Assembly (NCBI GenBank): GCA_001809325.1
Contig: KV796991.1
Span: 5,906 to 38,418, forward strand
DNA length: 32,513 nt
Direction of reading: 5' to 3'
Origin: Neisseria sp. HMSC077D05
GTDB taxonomy: Bacteria; Pseudomonadota; Gammaproteobacteria; Burkholderiales; Neisseriaceae
Below, piece by piece: positions 22,689-29,778 of this stretch. The notes under the pieces are model-generated. The model did not search any database. It had not been told where the DNA came from and worked only from the letters and a program-made list of their open reading frames with translations. The position numbers and the translations under genes are program-made. Numbering within the stretch: position 1 is the stretch's first letter; each line of letters starts with the position of its first letter.

Positions 22689-25106
22689 TTAGAACTTGGC
22701 TTCAAGCGTGAAGTTGTAGCTTCTGCCCGGAGAGGTGAAGCGTTCTATACCGGCATGGGTTTTGTTGTCAACGCGGTTGACTGTGCCGAATTCGCGGATG
22801 CTGCGCAGCGATTCCCAAGTATAGTATTTTTTGTTGCCGATGTTGTACGCACCGGCGCGCAGGGTGAAGTATTTGCCCAAGTTGACGTAGCCTGTCAGGT
22901 CGAAAAGCGTATAGGCTTTGCTGTGCTTGGCAAATGGCCATGGGTTGTTCAAATCATCACTGCTGTGAACGGTGTCAGACGGTTTTTTAGCTGCGGTGTG
23001 GGTCAGGTACGCATTGACGCCCCAGCGTTTGGACGGCGCATCGTAGCCCAAATTGTAAACAGCAGACCACGGGGAAAGAGCGTTAATCGGGGTTTCTTGT
23101 CCGTTGGTCTGTTTGGCTTTACCTTTGATATAACTAAGGTTGACACCTGCGTGCGTGCCTTGCGGCAAACCGATGCTGTCAAGGTTCCATGTGCCGTTAA
23201 ATTCCAAACCTTTCGCCCACGCGGAGGAGCGGTTTTGGTTTTGCCAAACGGGTGAGCTGACCAATGCGGTACCGTCGGAAATCGGCGCATAATTAGGGCT
23301 GTTGGGGTTGTCTGAGGACACACCCATGTAGGTCAGTTCGATAAAGTTGCGGTAGCGGGTTTGGAAGCCGGAGAGTTTAAAGTTTCCGGCTTTGCCACTG
23401 CCGGCAAGTCCCAGCTCGAAGTTTTTGGCGGTTTCCGCCTTCAGGTTAGGATTGGCTTTAAGGTAGAAGTCAGGATGCGGGAACAATAGCCAGGTTTCGT
23501 CTGAAGTCGGCGCGCGGAAGCCAGTGCTGTATTTTGCCAAAAGATTCAAATGTGGGGTGAATTTCCAGTCTAATCCTAAACCGTAGCTGAAACCGCTGTG
23601 TTTACGTTCGCTGCCGAGATAAGGAATTTGACCGCGGATGGCAGGGGTATAGTTGGGGTTGTCCTTGGCTTTGCTGCTGCTGTTGTCGTAGCGAACCCCG
23701 GCATTGAGGCGGTATTGGCTGCTGTCGCCGAATTGGAAGGTGTTGTTCCAGTAGGCAAAACGGTTTTTGGAGGAGCTTTCGACCAGCATAGTCAATTCTT
23801 GGTTGTTGGACGTTTGATATTTCGGGTCGTATAGGCGTACCCAATAGCTATGATCTCTATTGCCGTTGTCGTTTTGGGAACCACCCAATCCGTATTGCAT
23901 TGCCCATACCAATTTGGAAAAGTCGATTTGTTTTTCGGCATCGGCACCGAATTGGGTATTTTTTTGACGGATGTTGCGGAACATATGGTACACGTCGCTG
24001 TTAACCCCGTTGCTGGCGTAATCGGTCGGCAAGTCCCAAGTCCAGGTACTCATGTCGATGGTTTGACGGTCGTAACGCAGGTTTAGGCTGTCCCATGGTC
24101 CTTGGTCAAGTTGGTTTTTGTATTCGAAACCGATGCGTTTGCGGTAGGAAATATCTTGACGGGAACGGGTATCGCCCAAAGCCTCACCTTTCCAGTTTGC
24201 CGCCCACATATTGGATAATTCAGTCGTCGTGCGGTCGGTGCGTGAATCCTCGTAAATCCAACCGATACGGTTTTTATCGTTGAAGTTGTAACCCAGTTTG
24301 AATAAGGTGCTTTTGTTTACCCAATCTTGTGGATCGGGTTTGCTGCGGGCTACGCCGCGGCTGCCGTAGTTGGTGCTGCCGGCATTCGGGTTCCAGCTTT
24401 GTTTGTTGTCGGTGATGACGGTATCGGCAGCGTCGCTGTTGTTTTTGGTTTCTTTACCGAAACGGCGGGTATAAACCATCAATGCGTCCAGACCCAGCCA
24501 AGTTCCTGCGGCGGTTATGCTGCTGAATTTCTGGCTGTTGCGTCCGATATAGCCGCCTTTAATGCCCAAATGGTAGGGCTTTTCTTCGGAAACATAGTCG
24601 CTTGCGGATTTGGTTTTATAGTTGACGGCACCGCCCAATGCACCGCTGCCGGATTTGAGCGAGTCCGCGCCTTTGTTGATGGTTACTTCCGAGAAATTTT
24701 CAGGTTCGGAAGTGTTGCGGTTGGCATTGAAGTTGCCGTATGCACCGAACAACTCTTGGAATGCTTCAGACGACCTGCTTTCTGCTTGTGCCAGTCCGTC
24801 CACATTGATGGCGACGCGGTCTTTGTCGACACCGCGTATGGTAAAACCGTTGGAACCGGAGCGCCCGCCTTCGACGACGCTGATGCCCGGATCGTAGCGC
24901 ACCAAGTCGCTTTCGTCAGAGACCATTTGTTTATCCAATGCCTGACGGCGGACTTTCTCTTCACCGAGTTTTTGGACTTTGCGGCCGCCGATGACTTTGA
25001 CTTCATTCAAGTCCTGATGGGCTTGTGGTACGGGGTCGGCAGCGAAGGCAGGAAAAGTTTGGCTGACAATGGCTGCCAGCAGTACGGGTTTAAAGGGGAA
25101 GGACAT
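22689..25106 (-). CDS. hpuB: TonB-dependent haemoglobin-haptoglobin receptor HpuB
   Basis: The 805-residue precursor starts MSFPFKPVLLAAIVSQTFPA with cleavage after AFA. A TonB-box region (DLNEVKVIG) and a plug domain (about 40-175, FTIRGVDKDRVAINVDGLAQ, INKGADSLKSGSGALGG) follow, then the 22-strand barrel (GFRAPTSDETWLLFPHPDFY, NPNLKAETAKNFELG), ending in the outer-membrane signature NFTLEAKF with terminal Phe. Length and sequence fit Neisseria HpuB, which takes haem from haemoglobin and haemoglobin-haptoglobin together with lipoprotein HpuA. AGAGG precedes ATG 25106 by six bases, and 56 bases separate it from hpuA, so the two are one operon. An uptake sequence one base short (24765-24776) lies inside the gene, encoding SRSSE. 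Iron repression through the hpuA promoter is expected. Confidence 0.92.
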   Translation of the reverse strand: MSFPFKPVLLAAIVSQTFPAFAADPVPQAHQDLNEVKVIGGRKVQKLGEEKVRRQALDKQMVSDESDLVRYDPGISVVEGGRSGSNGFTIRGVDKDRVAINVDGLAQAESRSSEAFQELFGAYGNFNANRNTSEPENFSEVTINKGADSLKSGSGALGGAVNYKTKSASDYVSEEKPYHLGIKGGYIGRNSQKFSSITAAGTWLGLDALMVYTRRFGKETKNNSDAADTVITDNKQSWNPNAGSTNYGSRGVARSKPDPQDWVNKSTLFKLGYNFNDKNRIGWIYEDSRTDRTTTELSNMWAANWKGEALGDTRSRQDISYRKRIGFEYKNQLDQGPWDSLNLRYDRQTIDMSTWTWDLPTDYASNGVNSDVYHMFRNIRQKNTQFGADAEKQIDFSKLVWAMQYGLGGSQNDNGNRDHSYWVRLYDPKYQTSNNQELTMLVESSSKNRFAYWNNTFQFGDSSQYRLNAGVRYDNSSSKAKDNPNYTPAIRGQIPYLGSERKHSGFSYGLGLDWKFTPHLNLLAKYSTGFRAPTSDETWLLFPHPDFYLKANPNLKAETAKNFELGLAGSGKAGNFKLSGFQTRYRNFIELTYMGVSSDNPNSPNYAPISDGTALVSSPVWQNQNRSSAWAKGLEFNGTWNLDSIGLPQGTHAGVNLSYIKGKAKQTNGQETPINALSPWSAVYNLGYDAPSKRWGVNAYLTHTAAKKPSDTVHSSDDLNNPWPFAKHSKAYTLFDLTGYVNLGKYFTLRAGAYNIGNKKYYTWESLRSIREFGTVNRVDNKTHAGIERFTSPGRSYNFTLEAKF

Positions 25107-25162
25107 TTTTTGCCTCTTAAAGATGTACTGATTATCGGTTTATTGGGATGTTTGACGTACGG

Positions 25163-26155
25163 TTACTTGCTGACAGGTGTCAAGCTTGTATCCGTCGTAT
25201 TGCGGTCGTCGTCATTCTTCACGCCGCCGAACACGGTATCCAACGATTTATCGGCATCAAAGGTAACTTTACCGCCTATACTGACTTCTGTTTTATCGCC
25301 GTTAAATTGACCAAAGAATTTCCCTTCGACTTTGCCGTTTTTACCATCGGATTCAGCAGTGCCTGAGAAATCAACGCCGTTGATGCCTACATCTTTCATC
25401 ACAACGTCCGGACCGTAATCAGCATTACCTAAAATCGTGCCGCCGAGTTTGTTGGTGTTGAAATTGGCTGTCAGCAGTGAAAGTTTGGGAGCGGTTTTTT
25501 CAGACGCCCCGGAGGATTTGCCCGGATCGTAGGTTGAGGTAACGATATTGCCGTTGCGGACGCGGACAGCCCAAACTTCGTATGTAGTCTTGCCTTTTGC
25601 CACTGTACTGTCTGACGGAGTGTAATAAGACGGTTTCGCCGTTCCGACGGGTTTGCCGCCGACAAACAGGTTGGCCGTGCCGTCTGCATTTATCCATGCG
25701 CCGAATTTGAGGTGGTCATGTTTGGTTGCCGGTGCATAGGTGAATTGTCCGGAATTGCTGCAACAGACAAACAGTTTTCCACCCTCAGACAAAGGCTGGC
25801 CTTCGTGGCGGGTACGCAGGGCATAAGACGGGCTGGAGTAAGAGGGGACAATCGGGTCGGAATATGAGCTGATGTTGTAATAGTTGCCGGAAGGGGTTTG
25901 ATAGACATATTGTTTATCGGTATAGCTGCCCCATGATGCTTTCACTTCGAGTTCCGCTTCATGCAGACTGCCGCCTTTACCGGAAAGGGTGTTGATGGTC
26001 TGTATCGCACTGCTTTCATCACTCAACTTGACATTGGCGATAGGCTGCGCCGTTGGTATGGCAACGGGGACTTTAGGTTCGGATGCTCCTCCTCCAGCGC
26101 AGGCAGTCAGAATAAGGGTCGCTGCCGCAGAAATTGCGGGTACTTTGATTTTCAT
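25163..26155 (-). CDS. hpuA: Surface lipoprotein HpuA, haemoglobin-haptoglobin co-receptor
   Basis: The 330-residue lipoprotein has a signal with lipobox LTAC (Cys19) and then a GGGASEPK anchor. The mature part has an N-terminal beta domain (about 60-215, TPSGNYYNISSYSDP, FVCCSNSGQFTYAP, LKFGAWINADGTANLFVGG) and a C-terminal small barrel of the TbpB type (about 235-330, LLTANFNTNKLGGTILGNA, GTAESDGKNGKVEGKFFGQF). HpuA sits on the cell surface and clamps haemoglobin for HpuB. ATG 26155 has AGAGAG seven bases upstream. In meningococcus and gonococcus the gene switches by a poly-G tract near the lipobox; here that stretch is GGAGGAGGA, so slippage switching is not expected. Slam, its likely exporter, is divergent 560 bases away. 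Confidence 0.9.
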   Translation of the reverse strand: MKIKVPAISAAATLILTACAGGGASEPKVPVAIPTAQPIANVKLSDESSAIQTINTLSGKGGSLHEAELEVKASWGSYTDKQYVYQTPSGNYYNISSYSDPIVPSYSSPSYALRTRHEGQPLSEGGKLFVCCSNSGQFTYAPATKHDHLKFGAWINADGTANLFVGGKPVGTAKPSYYTPSDSTVAKGKTTYEVWAVRVRNGNIVTSTYDPGKSSGASEKTAPKLSLLTANFNTNKLGGTILGNADYGPDVVMKDVGINGVDFSGTAESDGKNGKVEGKFFGQFNGDKTEVSIGGKVTFDADKSLDTVFGGVKNDDDRNTTDTSLTPVSK

Positions 26156-26180
26156 GATGAATCTCTCTTAATATTGATAT

Positions 26181-26208
26181 TTTATAAATTAATGATAAGG
26201 ATTACCAA
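26181..26208 (-). promoter_or_regulatory. hpuAB promoter with Fur-like site
   Basis: On the minus strand TTGGTA (26208-26203) and TATAAA (26186-26181) are spaced 16 bases apart, about 25 bases before the hpuA ATG. The spacer, read on the plus strand, contains AATGATAAGGATTA, close to the GATAATGATAATCATTATC Fur consensus. Binding by Fur-iron between -35 and -10 would repress the operon in iron plenty. Confidence 0.6.
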
Positions 26209-26588
26209 TTTTGTTGTAATATTTTGTAATAATTATGGTGTTTTGGCAATATTCGCGTGGATTTTTTATGATTTCTTAAGTAAATATTAAGAAATAAATC
26301 AATTAAAGACATGGAGTTGAATATTTGTTCTAAATATCTGATTTGATACTGCTATCTATTACTGATGAAGAATATCGGGTTATAGTGTAATCAAACTATT
26401 ACTTTGGATTCGCAAGATATATTGCAGGCGTGTTTAGTGGGTTGGCTTGATTAATCCCATGAATCTACTGATGAATAACATTTGAATAATTTATAAGACC
26501 ATAAAAATAAATCAGTTATGTTTGTTTTGGAAATTTACCTCTATAATGCTGCATCTTAATGCAAATCTGTTGCTTTTACGCAAAACTA

Positions 26589-26616
26589 AGGTCGTCTGAA
26601 AAGTTTCAGACGACCT
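26589..26616. repeat. Uptake-sequence pair in the hpuA-Slam divergent gap
   Basis: AGGTCGTCTGAAA (26589-26601) and TTTCAGACGACCT (26604-26616) are separated by only two bases. It lies between divergent genes, where no terminator is needed, about 100 bases before the Slam start. The rest of the 26156-26719 gap is AT-rich, and no other gene is seen. Confidence 0.85.
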
Positions 26617-26719
26617 TTGATAGCTGTAAATCCATGACTGGGGATTGAATCAGTAGGGCATGACGGTTTGCATTTAGTTACCCCTGTGATATACACACAT
26701 ATATTTCGGATGATTTTGA

Positions 26720-28261
26720 ATGTTAAGAATAAAACAAAAAATGGTTTCGGCATCGTTATGTTGCCTGTTGCCTTCCGCAGTCTTGGCTCAATTGCCCGAA
26801 GGTGGTGTCCGACAGGATGCGCCTTCTCAGGATGCTGCCGTACAAGTGCAGCAAAAACAATGGCTGGATATTTTGTCCGAAGAAGAAAGGTCGTCTGAAA
26901 AGAATGAGAATGTCGGCAAACCGACTGTGGTCGGCGATGATTTTTTAGCGGCAAACCCGCGTATTCTTGAGGACGCGCTGATTCAAGCACTTAACGGCAA
27001 TAGCGCAGATTTGGTTTCTTCGCTTGCCGCCCTTTACCGCAAACAGCCCAACCACAATCCCAAGCTGATTGCGCGTGCCGATGCTTTGCTGGCAAAGTTG
27101 AAAGGACGGACCTCCGAAGCGGTCGAACGTTATCGTACCCTTTATGAATCCGACGTTTCAGATGACCGCATATTGTTGGATTTGGCGGCGGCAGAGTTTC
27201 AGGATTATCGTTTGGGCGAGGCGGCGGCGCATTTCCGCCATGCCGCGCAACGCGATATACCTGCCCCCGTTTTGGAAAACGTCAAACGCTTTCAAGAAGC
27301 CGTCAAGCGGCAGACAGAATGGAAATGGTCTGGTGGAATCAGTCCCATGCATAGCGATAACGCCAACAACGCTGCTCCGCGTTATTGCATCGAAACAAGG
27401 GGGCAAACCGCATGCAACGTTACTTTGCCCGTCAGTGCCAACGGCTTGAATTACGAATTGAACACCGAAAAACTCACCCCGCTGTACGGGCATCACGCCG
27501 TCAAATTCCGCGCCAACCTCAGCGGAACGAGCTATTTTTTCGACCGCCAATCGGCTTACGACGATGCGTTCGGCAGGGCTTATTTGGGCTGGCAGCGCAA
27601 GGACGGCAAACAAACCGTCAGCGTTTTACCGTTTTATCAGGCACAGTTGGCGGGCAGCAGCGAATTTGACAGCAAAAAAGAAAAAAACCGCCGCGCCGCG
27701 CCGTATATGCTGGCACACGGGGTCGGCGTACAGCTTTCGCATATGGTCAATCTCGGCAACGCGACACAACTTTATTACTCGCTGGAACGCTACCGCCAAA
27801 ACTATCGGGAAACCGATCGTGCGCTGCGCAACGACGGTTGGCACGACGGCACCTATCTCTCCCTGGCGCGCCGTTTCGGCAGTACGACCCTGTTCGGCGG
27901 TTGGCAATACAACCGCTTTGTTCCTGAAAACAAAAACATCCGCAATGCCGTCAACAATGCCGCCTACCGCCGCAGTGGGTTCAATATAGGCTGGATACAG
28001 CAGTGGCCGTTTTGGGGCGGGCTGAACAGCCGCCTGACCGCTTCATTTGCCAACCGCCGCTATAAAGGCATTATGGCATTCGGCACGGAGCCGCAACGCA
28101 ACCGCGAGCGCTCCCTCTCCGTCAGCCTCAGCCATGACAAATTGTCCTACAAAGGCATCACGCCGACCTTGAATTACGGATACAGCCGCATCCGCAGCAA
28201 TGCCCCTTATGCACGACGCAGCAGCCATCAATGGTCGTTGGGAGCTGAATGGAATTTTTAA
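26720..28261 (+). CDS. Slam: surface lipoprotein assembly modulator (DUF560), probable HpuA exporter
   Basis: The 513-residue outer-membrane protein has a signal peptide (cleavage after VLA, about residue 23). A periplasmic TPR-like helical domain follows (about 75-195: LAALYRKQPNHNPKLIARAD, AVERYRTLYESDVSDDRIL, YRLGEAAAHFRHAAQ), then a DUF560 beta-barrel (about 198-513: WKWSGGISPMHSDNANNA, FRANLSGTSYFF, GVQLSHMVNLG) ending WSLGAEWNF with terminal Phe. Slam proteins move lipoproteins across the outer membrane; Slam1 handles TbpB, LbpB and fHbp, Slam2 handles HpuA. Adjacency to hpuA suggests the Slam2 type. ATG 26720 has a weak ribosome site. An uptake sequence (26888-26900) is inside the N-terminal linker, encoding RSSEK. 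No clear Fur site was seen on this side. Confidence 0.9.
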   Translation: MLRIKQKMVSASLCCLLPSAVLAQLPEGGVRQDAPSQDAAVQVQQKQWLDILSEEERSSEKNENVGKPTVVGDDFLAANPRILEDALIQALNGNSADLVSSLAALYRKQPNHNPKLIARADALLAKLKGRTSEAVERYRTLYESDVSDDRILLDLAAAEFQDYRLGEAAAHFRHAAQRDIPAPVLENVKRFQEAVKRQTEWKWSGGISPMHSDNANNAAPRYCIETRGQTACNVTLPVSANGLNYELNTEKLTPLYGHHAVKFRANLSGTSYFFDRQSAYDDAFGRAYLGWQRKDGKQTVSVLPFYQAQLAGSSEFDSKKEKNRRAAPYMLAHGVGVQLSHMVNLGNATQLYYSLERYRQNYRETDRALRNDGWHDGTYLSLARRFGSTTLFGGWQYNRFVPENKNIRNAVNNAAYRRSGFNIGWIQQWPFWGGLNSRLTASFANRRYKGIMAFGTEPQRNRERSLSVSLSHDKLSYKGITPTLNYGYSRIRSNAPYARRSSHQWSLGAEWNF

Positions 28262-28307
28262 AAACAGCCGTAAATTCGAATTTGCAAACCTCCGCGTCTT
28301 AATCTAA

Positions 28308-28577
28308 TTACTTCATCGCAACCTTCAACGCAAACGCTGCCAGTAGCGCCCCTAAGCGGAATTTTCGGGGAATGGCGAGTCCTGCCGTTTTATAAAGGAG
28401 GCGTGTGCGGTTCAGCTCGCTGCCTAAGTCCAGCAGTGTCATCAGCTTATCCGACTTGCGATCGTCCTGTTCTTTCCATTTTTGCTGTTTCATATGCGAT
28501 GCTTCGATTCTCAGGCGAACCAACTTGGCTTCCAGTTGCAGCAGTTCGCGTGCTTCATCGCGTTCCGTTTTATTCAT
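28308..28577 (-). CDS. YqjK-like small protein
   Basis: The 89-residue basic protein has a charged N-terminal coiled helix (MNKTERDEARELLQLEAKLV, RLRIEASHMKQQKWKEQDD) and a weakly hydrophobic C-terminal segment (LGALLAAFALKVAMK). ATG 28577 has AAGGAG six bases upstream and overlaps the end of the YqjE-like gene by eight bases, so it is translationally coupled. Order and shape match the third gene of the enterobacterial yqjD-yqjE-yqjK set, whose products are small membrane-associated stress proteins. Identification rests mostly on context. It converges with Slam, 46 bases apart, with no terminator seen between them. Confidence 0.75.
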   Translation of the reverse strand: MNKTERDEARELLQLEAKLVRLRIEASHMKQQKWKEQDDRKSDKLMTLLDLGSELNRTRLLYKTAGLAIPRKFRLGALLAAFALKVAMK

Positions 28578-28968
28578 CGTCCTCTCCTTCCTGCATTTCT
28601 TGTCCGCGCAGGCAGGCGATGTCTGCCTTAATGTCCTGCAAGGTTGCGGCGATTTTGTTGTTTTGGCTGCGCCAGCCTTTCGACACTTTGCCGAACAGGA
28701 CCGCAATGACGATCAGGCAGACGGCAGTAGTCCCGAAAAATACCCATATCGCCGCGGTATCCGACAACACGCGGTTTAGTCCGAAAAGCAGGCTGATGAA
28801 TGCAATCAGCAGCAATATACCCGATACGACCAACCATATGATGATGCGGAACACGTTTTCCGCCTGCTCCGCCAAATCCAGATTCAAAATCTGCAACCGC
28901 AGCAAAAGCAAATCAATACCTTGATTCAGCAGTGTTTTCGCATGTTCAATATTTTGTCTGATACCCAT
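28570..28968 (-). CDS. YqjE-like phage-holin-superfamily membrane protein
   Basis: The 132-residue inner-membrane protein has an N-terminal amphipathic helix (MGIRQNIEHAKTLLNQGIDL), two strong transmembrane helices (about 42-65, RIIIWLVVSGILLLIAFISL; about 74-96, AAIWVFFGTTAVCLIVIAVLF) and an acidic C-terminal helix (TLQDIKADIACLRGQEMQEG). This is the pattern of the YqjE/Phage_holin_3_6 family, which lies next to DUF883 genes in many proteobacteria. The role is unknown; it is likely a partner of the YqjD-like protein in the membrane. ATG 28968 has GGGAAA about seven bases upstream. Confidence 0.85.
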   Translation of the reverse strand: MGIRQNIEHAKTLLNQGIDLLLLRLQILNLDLAEQAENVFRIIIWLVVSGILLLIAFISLLFGLNRVLSDTAAIWVFFGTTAVCLIVIAVLFGKVSKGWRSQNNKIAATLQDIKADIACLRGQEMQEGEDDE

Positions 28969-29016
28969 ATTCCGATTTCCCTGATTGTTCCGAAACGGAC
29001 AATCCGAAGGCTTTGG

Positions 29017-29093
29017 GGTCGTCTGAAACCTTTGCCGACCCGCATAAGCAAACGCCGCCGGAACAAGATTTCGGGAAATCGTGTCCGGACGGC
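29017..29093 (-). other. Gap between yqjD-like and yqjE-like genes: uptake sequence and hairpin
   Basis: The 141-base gap contains GGTCGTCTGAAA (29017-29028) and an imperfect hairpin, 29054-29072 with 29075-29093, matching 15 of 19 positions (loop GG). The hairpin lies just after the yqjD-like stop on the minus strand and could stabilise or attenuate the message before the two downstream genes. Confidence 0.45.
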
Positions 29094-29109
29094 ATTCATG
29101 TTTGACCGA

Positions 29110-29544
29110 TTAACGGCGGTTCAGCAATACACCGACGACCAAGCCCGCCAGTGCAGCAAAGCCCATTGCGTAATAAGGTTTGTCGTGTACGGCTGCATCG
29201 GCTTGGCGTGCGCCGCGTTTGATGCGATCGCCCGCTTCTTCTCCAAACTCGGCAAAGCGTTTTTTACCTTCTTTGAAACGCTCTTCTGCCAATTCTTCAA
29301 ATTCGTCGTATTTTTCGCGCGCGCGGTCAGCGTGGTATTTGATACGGTCACCGGCTTCTTCTTGGAAGTCATGCAAACGATCCTTAGCAGCTTCAAGTTT
29401 CTCCTGCAATTTGGCTTTGGCTTTTTTGCCTTCTTCCGAGCCGACTTCTACGCCTTTGCTGTACAGCTCTTCAACATCGCTCATCACGTCTTGGATGTCT
29501 TTCAACAAAGCTTCTTTGCGGGATTCAAAATCATGCTTTCTCAT
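29110..29544 (-). CDS. YqjD/ElaB-like protein (DUF883)
   Basis: The 144-residue protein is almost entirely charged coiled-coil helix (KEALLKDIQDVMSDVEELYS, AKLQEKLEAAKDRLHDFQEE, two near-identical EEAGDRIK repeats) followed by one C-terminal transmembrane segment (YYAMGFAALAGLVVGVLLNR) ending in NRR. The glycine-rich tail anchor with terminal Arg-Arg is the hallmark of DUF883. E. coli YqjD, ElaB and YgaM are stationary-phase inner-membrane proteins that bind ribosomes. ATG 29544 has AAGGAG six bases before; an earlier ATG (29565) would include that ribosome site in the coding region. The repeated EEAGDRIK block at about 70-77 and 108-115 suggests internal duplication. Confidence 0.88.
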   Translation of the reverse strand: MRKHDFESRKEALLKDIQDVMSDVEELYSKGVEVGSEEGKKAKAKLQEKLEAAKDRLHDFQEEAGDRIKYHADRAREKYDEFEELAEERFKEGKKRFAEFGEEAGDRIKRGARQADAAVHDKPYYAMGFAALAGLVVGVLLNRR

Positions 29545-29683
29545 TACCTTCTCCTTGATGTCCATATGGGTAAAATAACAGATTATTCATCTGTTAACTG
29601 ATTATAACCCCTTTACACTTCTTCTCAAGTCAATTCGGCTAAAGGTGGTTTGAAAACATGTAAAGATTAACGCGGGAGATAAA

Positions 29684-29711
29684 AGGTCGTCTGAAAACTT
29701 TCAGACGACCT
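29684..29711 (-). terminator. Uptake-sequence pair after the siderophore receptor
   Basis: AGGTCGTCTGAAA (29684-29696) and TTTCAGACGACCT (29699-29711) with flanking AA/TT, stem about 15 bp, 2-base gap. On the minus strand it follows the receptor stop by 67 bases and ends in TTTT. A decayed relative, AGGTGGTTTGAAA, stands at 29643-29655. Confidence 0.8.
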
Positions 29712-29778
29712 TTGGGCCTCTTTAAAACTTTTCCGTCATGTAAACTGCTTCTTGGCGGAAGGGCTCCGTCCAAACAGC

